A stretch of DNA of 64,000 bases from Variovorax paradoxus (GTDB lineage: Bacteria; Pseudomonadota; Gammaproteobacteria; Burkholderiales; Burkholderiaceae_C). The translations under genes were made by a program, and so were the position numbers. The DNA is taken from positions 124,001 through 188,000 of the forward strand of contig NZ_JXQQ01000028.1 of assembly GCF_000834655.1 (NCBI RefSeq), written 5' to 3'. Of this stretch, positions 8,323 to 16,704 are shown in pieces. Below the pieces are notes generated by a model. It did no database searches. It was not told the DNA's origin and worked only from the letters and a program-made list of their open reading frames with translations. Numbering within the stretch: position 1 is the first letter of the stretch; every line of letters starts with the position of its first letter.

Positions 8323-10113
8323 ATGATTCGCCACTTGCGCGCCGGCACCGCCTGCGCAGTCCTTGCCCTGCTGCAGCTGAGCGCCTGCGGCGGCGGGGGA
8401 AGCAACAACCCCGTGTTCACGCCCATCCCCCCGGCCACGACGCCGCCTGCGACCGACCCGCCACCCAGCGAACCGCCTCCGGTGGTCACCTCTCCGCTGC
8501 AGCGCGCCACCGTCTACGGCAGCGTGCTGGGCAACGACGATTCAGCTGCGACCGGCACCTACAGCTGGAAGGGCGTGCCCTTCGCCAAGCCGCCGGTTGG
8601 CGACCTGCGCTGGAAGGCGCCGGTCGACCCGGAGCCCTGGGCCGCCGTCAAGACGACGCAGAAGCTCGGCAACGCCTGCGTGCAGACCGGCCGCCTCTAC
8701 GGCCCGGGCCAGAACAACCAGTACGACGCGACCATCGGCACCTCCATCGGCAAGACCACGGGCGCCGAAGACTGCCTCTACCTCAACATCTGGGCGCCGT
8801 CGACAGCCAAGGCGACCGACAAGCTGCCCGTCATCGTCTTCGTCTACGGCGGCAGCAACATCACCGGCTACACGGGCGACCCGGTGTACGACGGCGCGGC
8901 GCTCGCCAAGGCGGCCAACGCGGTCGTCGTCACGGTGAACTACCGCCTCGGGATCATGGGCTTCCTCGCCTCGCCGCAGCTCAAGACCGGCGCCGATGCG
9001 AACGACGATTCCGGCAACTACGCGATCCTGGACCTCATCAAGGGCATGAAGTTCGTCAACGCGAACATCACGGCCTTCGGCGGCGACCCCGGCAACGTCA
9101 CGCTGATGGGCCAGTCGGCCGGCGCCGTCAACATCTACGCGCTGATGGTCTCGCCGCTGGTGGCCAATGCCAAGCCGGCCCTCTTCCATCGGCTGGTTCC
9201 GCTGAGCGGCGGCGTCGCTACGGCCTCGACGCAGCCGAACCAGGTCAATGCGCTCCTGCGCGCCCTGCTGGTCGCCGACGGCACCGTGGCGGACGATGCC
9301 GCGGCCGCGACCTACATCGCCGGCCAGAGCAACGCCGATCTGGCCGCCTACCTGCGGTCCAAGAGCGCCGACACCCTGCTGCAGACGGTGCTCAAGAAGC
9401 TGGTGCCGCTGGGCCTCTCGGCCTCCAACCCGCTGAACGACGGCACGGTGGTCCCGGTCGATCCGATCGCGGCGATCAATGCCGGCAAGTTCCTGAAGGT
9501 GCCGGTGCTGGCGGGCTACACGCGCGACGAGACCAAGCTCTTCCCGCAGAACCTGGCCACCTCGCCCGCATTCGGCGGCATCAGCGGCCGGCTGCTCGAC
9601 GACCCGACCGTGTTCTCGATGGCCTACAGCTACGACCCGAACGCCGCGCCCACCACGTCGCTCGAGCAATGGATCCCCGGCCAGTACCTGCCCGTCACGA
9701 CGCCGGTGACCGGCTTCAACGCGAGGACCGACCTGTACAACCAGTACTTCTTCATTGCGCTGCGCAAGCAGATCTTCCCGGTGCTGCAGTCGCAGAACGT
9801 GCCGCTCTGGTGGTACCAGTTCAACTGGGACAAGTCGCCTGCGCCGTTCAACGACATCTTCGGTGCCGCCCACACCTTCGACCTGCCGTTCGTGTTCGGC
9901 AACTTCGGGCCGTCGCTCTATTCGAAGTTCGCGAACTCGAAGGCGAACGAGCCGGGCCGGCTGGAGCTCTCGGACGCGATGATGAAGAGCCTCGCGGCGT
10001 TCGCCCGCAGCGGCGATCCCAACAACGCGGCGCTGGGCGTGAACTGGCCGCAGTACCCGGCGATGCTGAACTTCGACGCCTCGTTGACGGCCAAGGCGAT
10101 CACGTTGCAGTAG
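8323..10113 (+). CDS. carboxylesterase/lipase family lipoprotein
   Basis: A 596-residue type-B carboxylesterase. The start at 8323 gives a lipoprotein signal peptide with lipobox LSAC (Cys22), then a proline/threonine-rich linker to about residue 60. The catalytic elbow is GQSAG with Ser265, and the histidine is probably in the GAAHTFDLPFVF stretch near residue 510. It is predicted to be membrane-anchored in the cell envelope and to hydrolyse carboxylic esters of unknown identity. It is monocistronic, with GAGAC about 10 bases before the start as a weak ribosome site. It converges with the operon ending at 10162. Confidence 0.85.
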   Translation: MIRHLRAGTACAVLALLQLSACGGGGSNNPVFTPIPPATTPPATDPPPSEPPPVVTSPLQRATVYGSVLGNDDSAATGTYSWKGVPFAKPPVGDLRWKAPVDPEPWAAVKTTQKLGNACVQTGRLYGPGQNNQYDATIGTSIGKTTGAEDCLYLNIWAPSTAKATDKLPVIVFVYGGSNITGYTGDPVYDGAALAKAANAVVVTVNYRLGIMGFLASPQLKTGADANDDSGNYAILDLIKGMKFVNANITAFGGDPGNVTLMGQSAGAVNIYALMVSPLVANAKPALFHRLVPLSGGVATASTQPNQVNALLRALLVADGTVADDAAAATYIAGQSNADLAAYLRSKSADTLLQTVLKKLVPLGLSASNPLNDGTVVPVDPIAAINAGKFLKVPVLAGYTRDETKLFPQNLATSPAFGGISGRLLDDPTVFSMAYSYDPNAAPTTSLEQWIPGQYLPVTTPVTGFNARTDLYNQYFFIALRKQIFPVLQSQNVPLWWYQFNWDKSPAPFNDIFGAAHTFDLPFVFGNFGPSLYSKFANSKANEPGRLELSDAMMKSLAAFARSGDPNNAALGVNWPQYPAMLNFDASLTAKAITLQ

Positions 10114-10123
10114 CCGCCGCGCG

Positions 10124-10147
10124 TCGGCCGGCATCCTGTCCGGCCGA
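10124..10147. terminator. GC hairpin between convergent genes
   Basis: TCGGCCGG and CCGGCCGA form a perfect 8-base stem around an 8-base loop, between the convergent stops at 10113 and 10162. Position and stem suggest a bidirectional transcription end. No T-tract follows on either strand, so intrinsic termination is uncertain. Confidence 0.35.
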
Positions 10148-10161
10148 TGCGGGCGCAGCGT

Positions 10162-10800
10162 TCATGGGGCGATGCCGCGCTGCGCGTCTTCGTCCGCTTC
10201 GGCAACCACGCGGAACATGGTCCGCTTCGTGTTCGTGAAGTGAGGCCGCGCGATGTCGCTCCACGCGGTGGCGCGCACCGCCAGCCAGGGCGGCGAGCCC
10301 AGCACGTCGTCGCGCAGCAGGTCGTAGCAGGCCAGCGACAGCGGGCCGGCGCCGCGATTGAGGAAGCGCATCGCCCGCACGCAGCCGGGCACCGCCGCAA
10401 GGCCGGGCATGTGCTCGGTGTCGTACCAGCGCGAGATCTCGTCGAGCCAACCCGCCTCGGGGTCGGTTTCGACGACGTAGTGAAAGCGCGCGCGCTCGCC
10501 GGCGGAGGCGCCCGCGAAATCGCGCATCGCTTCGAGCGGCGATGCACGTAGCTCGCTCGCCCAATCGCATCGCGCCTGGAATGCCGCGGCGATCGCATCG
10601 CCATCGGGCGCTTCGATCGCATGCGACTTCAGGTAGACGTAGGCCTGCGAGCCATCGAGGCTGGATGCCGCGCGATGCAGCACGAGCGCGGCGTCGTTGC
10701 CGCGACAGAACGCGCGGGCATCCGCGCCGATGCGCAAGGCCGCAGACGGCGCGGTGCGCATCTGCAAAAGAACGAAACGGGGTGCGGCGTGTTCTTGCAT
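10162..10800 (-). CDS. uncharacterised protein, dimeric alpha-beta barrel (EthD/DUF4286-like)
   Basis: A 212-residue protein without a firm family assignment. The C-terminal half contains ISRWYDTEHMPGLAAVPG, which resembles the Y-x-x-E-H-x-P-x-x-x-x-x-P-G signature of EthD/DUF4286-type dimeric alpha-beta barrels; the N-terminal half may be a diverged second copy. It is the last gene of the operon amidohydrolase-SDR-Bug receptor-this gene, starting 5 bases after the Bug stop. Related small barrel proteins often sit in aromatic or terpenoid degradation operons. No catalytic residues can be named. Confidence 0.6.
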   Translation of the reverse strand: MQEHAAPRFVLLQMRTAPSAALRIGADARAFCRGNDAALVLHRAASSLDGSQAYVYLKSHAIEAPDGDAIAAAFQARCDWASELRASPLEAMRDFAGASAGERARFHYVVETDPEAGWLDEISRWYDTEHMPGLAAVPGCVRAMRFLNRGAGPLSLACYDLLRDDVLGSPPWLAVRATAWSDIARPHFTNTKRTMFRVVAEADEDAQRGIAP

Positions 10801-10805
10801 CGGCG

Positions 10806-11789
10806 TCAATCGGGCTTGATCTTCTTGGCGCGAACCACGGCCGACCACTTGGCGCTGTCGCGCGCCAGCAGCGCGCTCAGTTCGGCGGGGCTGGAGGGCG
10901 CGGGCTCGGCGCCCGAGGCCATGAGCCGGCTCTTCACGCCCTCGTTGGCGAGCGTGCGGCGCAGCGCCTGGTTCATCGCGTCGGCCACGCCGGCCGGCGT
11001 TCCCTTGGCCGCGAACAACGCATACCAGTTGTCCGAATCGACGCCGGGAATGCCCATCTCCAGGAAGGTCTTGACCTCGGGCAGCAGCGGATGCCGCTTC
11101 GAGGCCGCAATGCCGATGGGCTTGAGCTTGCGGCTGGTGATGAACGGCAGCAGCCCCGGGATGTCGCCGAAGAAGCCGTCCACATGCCCCGCGAGCACGT
11201 CGGTGATGGCGGGTGCAGCGCCCTTGTAGGGCACGTGCAGCAGCGGCGTCTTCGCGGCGTCCGAGAGCAGTTCCATCGCCAGGTGCGGCACGCTGCCGGT
11301 GCCCGACGAGGCGAGCGTCAGAGGCTGCTTGCTCTTCTTCGCGGCGGCCACGAACTCGGCGCCGGTGTTGTACGGCGCGTTCGCCCCGACCACCAGCACC
11401 TCGACGTTGCGCACCACCAGCGAGATGGGTGCCAGGTCCTTCGCCGGGTCGTACATGAGCTTCTCGTACAGCGACGGATTGATCGCGACCGCGCCCACGC
11501 TGGTGAGCCACAGCGTCTGCGCATCGGGCGCCGAGCGCGACACGTACTCCGCCGCGATGCCGCCGTTGGCGCCCGCCTTGTTCTCGACGATGACCTGGTG
11601 TCCGATTTCCTTGCCGAGCTGCTCGGCGATCGCGCGGGCCACGAAATCGACCGGACCGCCCGGCGGGAATGCGACCACGATGCGCGTGATCCTGTCCTGC
11701 GCCTGGGCGGATGGAAGGCCAGCGGCCGCGAGCGCGGCGGCGGCCAGGCCATGCAGGCAGTGGCGCCTGTGAACGAGCATGTTCTTCAT
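10806..11789 (-). CDS. Bug-family tripartite tricarboxylate transporter substrate-binding protein
   Basis: A 327-residue periplasmic receptor of the Bug (TctC) family. An N-terminal signal peptide ending SAQA is followed by the family start ITRIVVAFPPGGPVDFVAR and later by PYKGAAPAITDVLAGHVD. These proteins bind carboxylates and normally deliver them to a TctA/TctB permease, but no permease gene is nearby. The ATG at 11789 has AAGGAGAC 8 bases upstream. It lies third in the operon with the SDR and the lactonase-like amidohydrolase, so the ligand is probably the substrate of those enzymes, perhaps an aromatic or lactone-derived acid. Confidence 0.9.
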   Translation of the reverse strand: MKNMLVHRRHCLHGLAAAALAAAGLPSAQAQDRITRIVVAFPPGGPVDFVARAIAEQLGKEIGHQVIVENKAGANGGIAAEYVSRSAPDAQTLWLTSVGAVAINPSLYEKLMYDPAKDLAPISLVVRNVEVLVVGANAPYNTGAEFVAAAKKSKQPLTLASSGTGSVPHLAMELLSDAAKTPLLHVPYKGAAPAITDVLAGHVDGFFGDIPGLLPFITSRKLKPIGIAASKRHPLLPEVKTFLEMGIPGVDSDNWYALFAAKGTPAGVADAMNQALRRTLANEGVKSRLMASGAEPAPSSPAELSALLARDSAKWSAVVRAKKIKPD

Positions 11790-11829
11790 CCAGAGTCTCC
11801 TTGATGGTTCTTGTGCGAAAGCCGGTCGG

Positions 11830-12663
11830 TCAGTCGCAGCGCACGGACATGCCGCCGTCCACCACGATCTCGGTGCCCGTGACGAAGCGCGCCTCGTCGG
11901 ACGCCAGAAAGAGCGCCGCCGCGGCGGTGTCGCGCCCATCGCCCATGAAGGGCAGCGGAATGCGCGCCTGGCGTTGCGAGAGCAGCGCCTGGACGTCGCC
12001 ACCGGCGCGCTGGCCGGCCAGCCGCGTCTCGACCATCGGCGTGTGAAGCTGCCCCGGCACCACCGTGTTCACGCGAATGCCCTGCCCCGCGTACTGCACC
12101 GCGAGCACGCGGGAGAACTGCATCACCGCCGCCTTGGTGGAGGCGTAGGCGATCTGGGCGGCACCGGTCCAGCGCGTGGCCGAGGTCGATGCAAGGTTGA
12201 CGATGGCGCCGCCGCCCTGGGCCAGCATGTGCGGCAGCACGTGCTTGCAGGTGAGGAACACGCTTTTCAGGTTGTGGTCGACCTGCGCGTCCCACACCTC
12301 TTCGGACATCTCGACCGGCCCGCCCTTGGCCGAGCCGCCCACGTTGTTGACCAGCACGTCGATGCGGCCGAAGCGCTCGATGCACTGCGCGACCATCGCC
12401 TCGATCGATGCGGCCTGCGTCACGTCGCAGGCCGCGCTCGCGAAGACGCCGCCGGCCTGCGTGATGAGTTCGGCGGTCTCGCGCATGCGGTCCACGTCGC
12501 GGTCCACGCCGAACACCTGCGCGCCCTCCTGCGCAAAGCGCACTGCGATCGCGCGGCCGTTGCCCCAGCCGGGCCCGACCGAGCCCGCGCCGGTGACGAG
12601 CACGACCTTGCCGCCGAGGCGGCGCACGGTGGGTTGAAAGAAATCTGCTGCTGTAGTCGTCAT
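11830..12663 (-). CDS. SDR family NAD(P)-dependent oxidoreductase
   Basis: A 277-residue short-chain dehydrogenase. The cofactor loop is extended (TGAG at 24-27, then GNGRA), followed by the NNVG motif near 106. The catalytic Tyr173 and Lys177 lie in YASTK, with a serine near 159. The C-terminus ends FVTGTEIVVDGG in normal SDR fashion. The start overlaps the amidohydrolase stop as ATGA, so the two are translationally coupled. The protein resembles the SDR at 15865-16665, which also has the extended GNGRA loop, suggesting related substrates in the two operons. It probably oxidises a hydroxy acid or alcohol intermediate. Confidence 0.88.
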   Translation of the reverse strand: MTTTAADFFQPTVRRLGGKVVLVTGAGSVGPGWGNGRAIAVRFAQEGAQVFGVDRDVDRMRETAELITQAGGVFASAACDVTQAASIEAMVAQCIERFGRIDVLVNNVGGSAKGGPVEMSEEVWDAQVDHNLKSVFLTCKHVLPHMLAQGGGAIVNLASTSATRWTGAAQIAYASTKAAVMQFSRVLAVQYAGQGIRVNTVVPGQLHTPMVETRLAGQRAGGDVQALLSQRQARIPLPFMGDGRDTAAAALFLASDEARFVTGTEIVVDGGMSVRCD

Positions 12664-13523
12664 GCGTCGAACCGGTAGAAGTCGAGGGGATTGCGCACCA
12701 GGATCTGCTCGCGCAGCGCTGCGTCCGGCGCGATCTGCGCCAGCGCATCGACAAGCACGCCGTCGTCCGGCACGTGGTGATGGTTGGGATGCGGCCAGTC
12801 GCTGCCCCAGAGGCAGCGCTCGGGGAACTCGTGGGCCAGCAGGTGCGCGAGCGCGATGCCGTTGGCGTAGTCCGCGCCGGCCGAGATGCGGTCGATGCCG
12901 CTGAGCTTCACGCGAAAGAGAGGGTTGCGAAGCAGCGCGCGCAGCGCCGCGAAGTCGGCATGCCCTGCGCCAAGCGAGGCATCGACGCGCCCCATGTGAT
13001 CGATGACCACCGGCACCGCGCTGCGCGCGAGCGGCGCGGCCAGCGCGTGCACCAGGCTGCTCTCGAAATGCACCTGCAGGTGCATGCCCAGCGGCGCCAG
13101 CCGGCGCGTGAAGGCGACGATCTCGTCCACGCTGGCCGAGGCGCCCAGGTGTTTCATGAAGTTGAAGCGCACGCCGCGAAAGCCGGCTGCGGCCAGGCGC
13201 GCGAGCTCGGCGTCGGCAACGGCAAGCGGCACCAGCGCCACGCCCAGGTAGCGCCCGCCGCCCGCGGCGATCGCGTCCTCGATCACGCGGTTGTCGAAGC
13301 CGTGCACCAGCGACTGCACGATCACGCAGCGGTCGATGCCCAGGTGCTCGTGCAAGGCGAAGAGTGCCTCCTTCGGCGCGTCGGCCGGCGTCCAGTTCAG
13401 CGCGTCGGAAAGCGGGAACCGCGCGGCCGGCCCGAAGATGTGCACATGCGCGTCGCAGGCGCCGGGCGGCAGCCGCAGACGCGGCGCCGAGGGCCGCGGG
13501 TTGTAGGTCAAGGTGCTTGGCAT
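12660..13523 (-). CDS. amidohydrolase family protein, 2-pyrone-4,6-dicarboxylate lactonase-like
   Basis: A 287-residue metal-dependent hydrolase of the LigI/PDC-hydrolase group. Visible features are the HxH metal motif in DAHVHIFGP (His26, His28), a central VIDHMGR, and the terminal GSDWPHPN carrying the catalytic aspartate. LigI opens the lactone of 2-pyrone-4,6-dicarboxylate in protocatechuate degradation; relatives hydrolyse other lactones. No other protocatechuate gene is nearby, so the exact lactone is unknown. It is the first gene of an operon with an SDR, a Bug receptor and a barrel protein, divergent from a LysR gene. Confidence 0.8.
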   Translation of the reverse strand: MPSTLTYNPRPSAPRLRLPPGACDAHVHIFGPAARFPLSDALNWTPADAPKEALFALHEHLGIDRCVIVQSLVHGFDNRVIEDAIAAGGGRYLGVALVPLAVADAELARLAAAGFRGVRFNFMKHLGASASVDEIVAFTRRLAPLGMHLQVHFESSLVHALAAPLARSAVPVVIDHMGRVDASLGAGHADFAALRALLRNPLFRVKLSGIDRISAGADYANGIALAHLLAHEFPERCLWGSDWPHPNHHHVPDDGVLVDALAQIAPDAALREQILVRNPLDFYRFDA

Positions 13524-13583
13524 GTCGTTGTCTCTCTCGATGGAATTGTGTGGCTGTGCCTGTGGGCTGGAATTTGCTTTTTC

Positions 13584-13600
13584 CGGATATCAGCTATCCG
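13584..13600. promoter_or_regulatory. putative LysR operator
   Basis: CGGATA-TCAGC-TATCCG is a perfect 6-base inverted repeat with a 5-base spacer, 15 bases before the lysR start and in the 92-base gap to the divergent amidohydrolase gene. It fits the T-N11-A dyad typical of LysR sites. The likely role is autoregulation plus control of the divergent operon. Binding is inferred. Confidence 0.5.
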
Positions 13601-13615
13601 TAAAATGCATCGCCC

Positions 13616-14515
13616 ATGGACCTCACGCGCCTCAACTATTTCGTCGCCGTCGTCGAGGCGGGCAGCTTCAGCCGGGGCGCCGCATCGCTGCACATGTCGC
13701 AGCCGGCGCTGAGCCGGCAGATCCTCCTGCTCGAAGAAGAAGCCGGCCAGCCGCTGCTGGTGCGCACGGGCCGCGGGGTCGAGGCCACCGAGTCGGGCCT
13801 CGCGTTGCTCGCGCATGCGCGGGCGATCCTCGAGATGGCCGACCGGGCGCGCGCGGACATGCAGGAGCGGCGTGCCAGCCCGCACGGCCGCGTCGTGGTG
13901 GGCCTGCCGCCGCGCGTGGCGCACGTGCTCGCGGCCGACCTGGTGGAGCGCTTTCGCGCGAAGTTTCCCGATGCGGTCATCAGCGTGGTCGAGGGCCTGA
14001 GCATTCGCCTGCGCGAGTGGCTGGTCGCGGGCAAGCTGGATCTTGCGATCCTGTTCGATCCGCCGCCCTCGCCCCAGATGCAGGAGGAAACGCTGGCGCG
14101 CGAGCCGCTGATCGTGATCGGCCCCGAGCCGCTGCCGCGCCGCATGAAGCTGGCCGACGTCGCGGCGCTGCCGCTGGTGATGCCGAGCGGTCCGAACGCG
14201 CTGCGCCAGCTGCTCGAACGCGAAACCAAGCCGCGCGGCATGCCGCTGTCGATCGTCGCGGAGGTCGACTCGGTGCAGACCGTGCTGTCGCTGGTGGCGC
14301 GCGGCGTCTCGTACACGGTGCTGCCGCAGAGCGCGGTGCGGCTGTGGACGTACGACAAGCCGCTGCACCGTGCGGCGATCCATGCGCCGGCCATCCGCAA
14401 CCGCATCGTTCTCGCCATTCCGAAGGCCCGGCCTGCGACGCGGCCGAGCCGCTGGGCCGCGCAGGTGCTGCGCGAACTGGCACTGGAGCACTACGGAAGC
14501 GCCAAGGCCGAATGA
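13616..14515 (+). CDS. LysR family transcriptional regulator
   Basis: A 299-residue LysR-type regulator. The N-terminal helix-turn-helix (MDLTRLNYFVAVVEAGSFSR, then LHMSQPALSRQI) is followed by a two-lobed effector domain. It is divergent from the lactonase-like amidohydrolase operon across a 92-base gap containing a dyad, so it probably activates that operon in response to a pathway acid. It is convergent with the CMD gene, only 3 bases separating the two ends. Confidence 0.9.
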   Translation: MDLTRLNYFVAVVEAGSFSRGAASLHMSQPALSRQILLLEEEAGQPLLVRTGRGVEATESGLALLAHARAILEMADRARADMQERRASPHGRVVVGLPPRVAHVLAADLVERFRAKFPDAVISVVEGLSIRLREWLVAGKLDLAILFDPPPSPQMQEETLAREPLIVIGPEPLPRRMKLADVAALPLVMPSGPNALRQLLERETKPRGMPLSIVAEVDSVQTVLSLVARGVSYTVLPQSAVRLWTYDKPLHRAAIHAPAIRNRIVLAIPKARPATRPSRWAAQVLRELALEHYGSAKAE

Positions 14516-14518
14516 CGT

Positions 14519-15034
14519 TCAGTGCCCGATCTCGAGCGCCACGAGAAAGCGCGACACCATGTTGTAGGCGCCGACCGTGACCATCGCATCGACCACCTGC
14601 TGCGGCGTGAAGCGCGCGCTGACCCGCAGGTAGAGGGCCGCCGGCACCTCGATGCCGTTCGTCATGGCATCGGTCAGTTCGATGAGCAGCGCCTCGTCGT
14701 CCGACAGGCCCGCCCCGATGCTCGCCGGGTCCGACAGCGCATCGACCGCCGCCTGCGAGGCGCCCGCCTGCAGCGCGATGGGCACATGCGCGTCGTATTC
14801 GTAGCGTGCCCTGTTGAGCACCGCCACACGCAGGATGACCAGCTCGCGCGCCGCCTCGGGCAGGCTGTTGTGGCGGCGCACGGCCGTCAGCAGTTGCTCC
14901 CAGCCATGCGCCATGGGCGGGCTGTTGAGCAGCACCTGGTAGAGCGGCGAGACGCGGCCGCGCTGCTTCGCGATTTCCGCTTCGAGCGTGGCGAGTTCGG
15001 GGCGGCTTCCGGGTTCGACGGGGGAGATTCGCAT
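14519..15034 (-). CDS. carboxymuconolactone decarboxylase family protein
   Basis: A 171-residue AhpD/CMD-fold protein. The core helix pair reads ELVILRVAVLNRARYEYDAH followed by PIALQAGAS, matching the CMD family. The redox CxxC pair of AhpD-type peroxidases is absent, so a decarboxylase or isomerase-like role is more likely than peroxide reduction. It is the last gene of the operon Bug-SDR-SDR-CMD, 42 bases after the second SDR. The substrate is unknown. Confidence 0.85.
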   Translation of the reverse strand: MRISPVEPGSRPELATLEAEIAKQRGRVSPLYQVLLNSPPMAHGWEQLLTAVRRHNSLPEAARELVILRVAVLNRARYEYDAHVPIALQAGASQAAVDALSDPASIGAGLSDDEALLIELTDAMTNGIEVPAALYLRVSARFTPQQVVDAMVTVGAYNMVSRFLVALEIGH

Positions 15035-15076
15035 GATGGTTTCGGTTCGAAGATGAAAAGGAAAAAAGGTCTGCGC

Positions 15077-15859
15077 TCAGATCATGGGCGTCGCTGCACC
15101 GTCCATGGCAATGGTGGCGCCGGTCACGTAGCTCGCGCGGTCCGAGGCGAGAAAGACCACCATGTCGGCAATCTCGCGCGGCTCGGCGGGACGGCCGATG
15201 GGAAGCGTGGCGCCTGGTGCGGCCGGTGCGGGCCGGCCTTCGAGCGCGGCGAGCCGGGCTTCGGCTTCCTGCCTCTGGCGCAGCCGCTCGGTGGCCACCT
15301 GGCCCGGATTGAGCGCGTTGATGCGCACGCCCTGCCGCGCATAGGCAGCCGCCATGCCGGCGCTTGCAAGAAGCAGCGCGGCATTGGCGGCACCGCCCGC
15401 CAGGTGCGTCGGGTTGGCGACCTTGCCGCCCGCGCCGACGATGTTGACCACGCTGCCTGCGCCGCGCGCGGCCATGCGCTGCACGGCCGGCGCCATGACG
15501 TGGATGTAGCTGAAGAACTTGGCCTGCATCGCGTCGCTCCACGCCGCGGCATCGAGCTCGTCCGGCGGCCTGCGCCTGGCGGCGCCCGCGCAGTTGACCA
15601 GCACGTCGAGCGGGCCCGACGCGGCCTCGATCGCATCGAGCGCGGCAAGCGCCGATGCGGAGTCGCGCAGGTCGGCGGCATGCCAGGCGACGCTGCCTTC
15701 TGCATTCAACGACTGCGCAGCCGTGCGCAAGGCCGCGTCGTCGCGCGACAGCATCGTCACCCGCGCGCCTTCGGCCAGAAAGGCCTGCGCGCACGCGAAG
15801 CCGATGCCACGGCTGGCACCGGTCACGAGCACGTGGCGCCCGGCAAGTCCGAGGTCCAC
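15077..15859 (-). CDS. SDR-fold protein lacking the catalytic triad
   Basis: A 260-residue Rossmann protein with an intact cofactor loop TGASRGIG (13-20), VLVNCAG and a normal C-terminus (YVTGATIAMDG). The catalytic positions are replaced: aligned with ordinary SDRs, the Y-x-x-x-K segment reads GGAAN and the serine region reads NIVGAGG. It may bind NAD(P) without classical SDR catalysis or use another mechanism. No ATG fits. The best start is GTG at 15859, five bases after the stop of the preceding SDR, with which it is surely co-transcribed. An in-frame CTG at 15868 is a weaker alternative. Confidence 0.8.
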   Translation of the reverse strand: MDLGLAGRHVLVTGASRGIGFACAQAFLAEGARVTMLSRDDAALRTAAQSLNAEGSVAWHAADLRDSASALAALDAIEAASGPLDVLVNCAGAARRRPPDELDAAAWSDAMQAKFFSYIHVMAPAVQRMAARGAGSVVNIVGAGGKVANPTHLAGGAANAALLLASAGMAAAYARQGVRINALNPGQVATERLRQRQEAEARLAALEGRPAPAAPGATLPIGRPAEPREIADMVVFLASDRASYVTGATIAMDGAATPMI

Positions 15860-15864
15860 CGCGC

Positions 15865-16665
15865 TCAGCCCCGCTTTTCGAGCAGCCCGCCGTCGACCGG
15901 CAGGATCACGCCCGTGATGTAGCGTGCCTCGTCGGAGGCGAGGAACAGCGCCGCGTTGGCCACGTCCCAGGCCGTGCCCATGCGGCCCATCGGCACCAGC
16001 GCCTCGCGCTCGGCGCGGATCACGTCGCGCGAGACGCCGCGCTCCTGCGCGCGGCGCTCGATGGCCATGGGCGTATCGATCAGCCCCGGCAGGATCACGT
16101 TGGCGCGGATGCCGTGGCGGGCGTTCTCCATCGCGATGTGCTGCGTCATCGTGTTGACCGCGCCCTTGCTGGTCTTGTAGGTGATGCTCGGGCGCGCCGC
16201 CAGCGACGAGGTCGAGGAGATGTTGACGATGCAGCCCGACTGCCGCTCGATCATGTGCGGCAGCACGTGCTTGCAGGTCATGAACATGCCCTTGAGGTTC
16301 ATGGCCATGATGTTGTCCCAAGCGTCGGCGTCCATCTCGACCGTCTTGCGGTCGCCCTTGGAGCGGCCCACGTTGTTGTGCAGGATGTCGATGCGGCCAT
16401 GCCGCTCGATGCAGGCGGCAGCGATCGCCGCGCAGTCGGCCTCGCGCGTGATGTCCGCGCGCAGCACCGAGGCGCTGCCGCCGAGTGCGGCAACGGCATC
16501 GCGGGTGCTTGCGGCCCATTCTTCGTTGATGTCCACCAGCAGCAGCGTCGCGCCCTCCTGTGCGAAGCGCTCGGCGGTCGCGCGCCCGTTGCCCACCGTG
16601 TCGCCCGGCTGCTGCCCCGCGCCCACGATGATGGCGATCTTGCCTTCCAGTCTTCCTGTGCCCAT
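15865..16665 (-). CDS. SDR family NAD(P)-dependent oxidoreductase
   Basis: A 266-residue short-chain dehydrogenase with an extended glycine loop (VGAGQQPGDTVGNGRA, about 14-29), NNVG near 97-100, a catalytic serine near 150, and Tyr163/Lys167 in YKTSK. It resembles the SDR at 11830-12663, including the unusual loop, so the two operons may treat related compounds. It follows a Bug receptor by 39 bases and precedes the divergent SDR-like gene by 5 bases. It likely oxidises a secondary alcohol of an imported acid. Confidence 0.87.
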   Translation of the reverse strand: MGTGRLEGKIAIIVGAGQQPGDTVGNGRATAERFAQEGATLLLVDINEEWAASTRDAVAALGGSASVLRADITREADCAAIAAACIERHGRIDILHNNVGRSKGDRKTVEMDADAWDNIMAMNLKGMFMTCKHVLPHMIERQSGCIVNISSTSSLAARPSITYKTSKGAVNTMTQHIAMENARHGIRANVILPGLIDTPMAIERRAQERGVSRDVIRAEREALVPMGRMGTAWDVANAALFLASDEARYITGVILPVDGGLLEKRG

Positions 16666-16704
16666 GTCGGTTCCGTTGTTCCTGTGTGTGATTCGTTGTC
16701 GAGC

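Noticed and set aside
14519..15034. AhpD-type alkylhydroperoxidase
   Set aside because: The CxxC redox pair is missing, so only the CMD fold is claimed.
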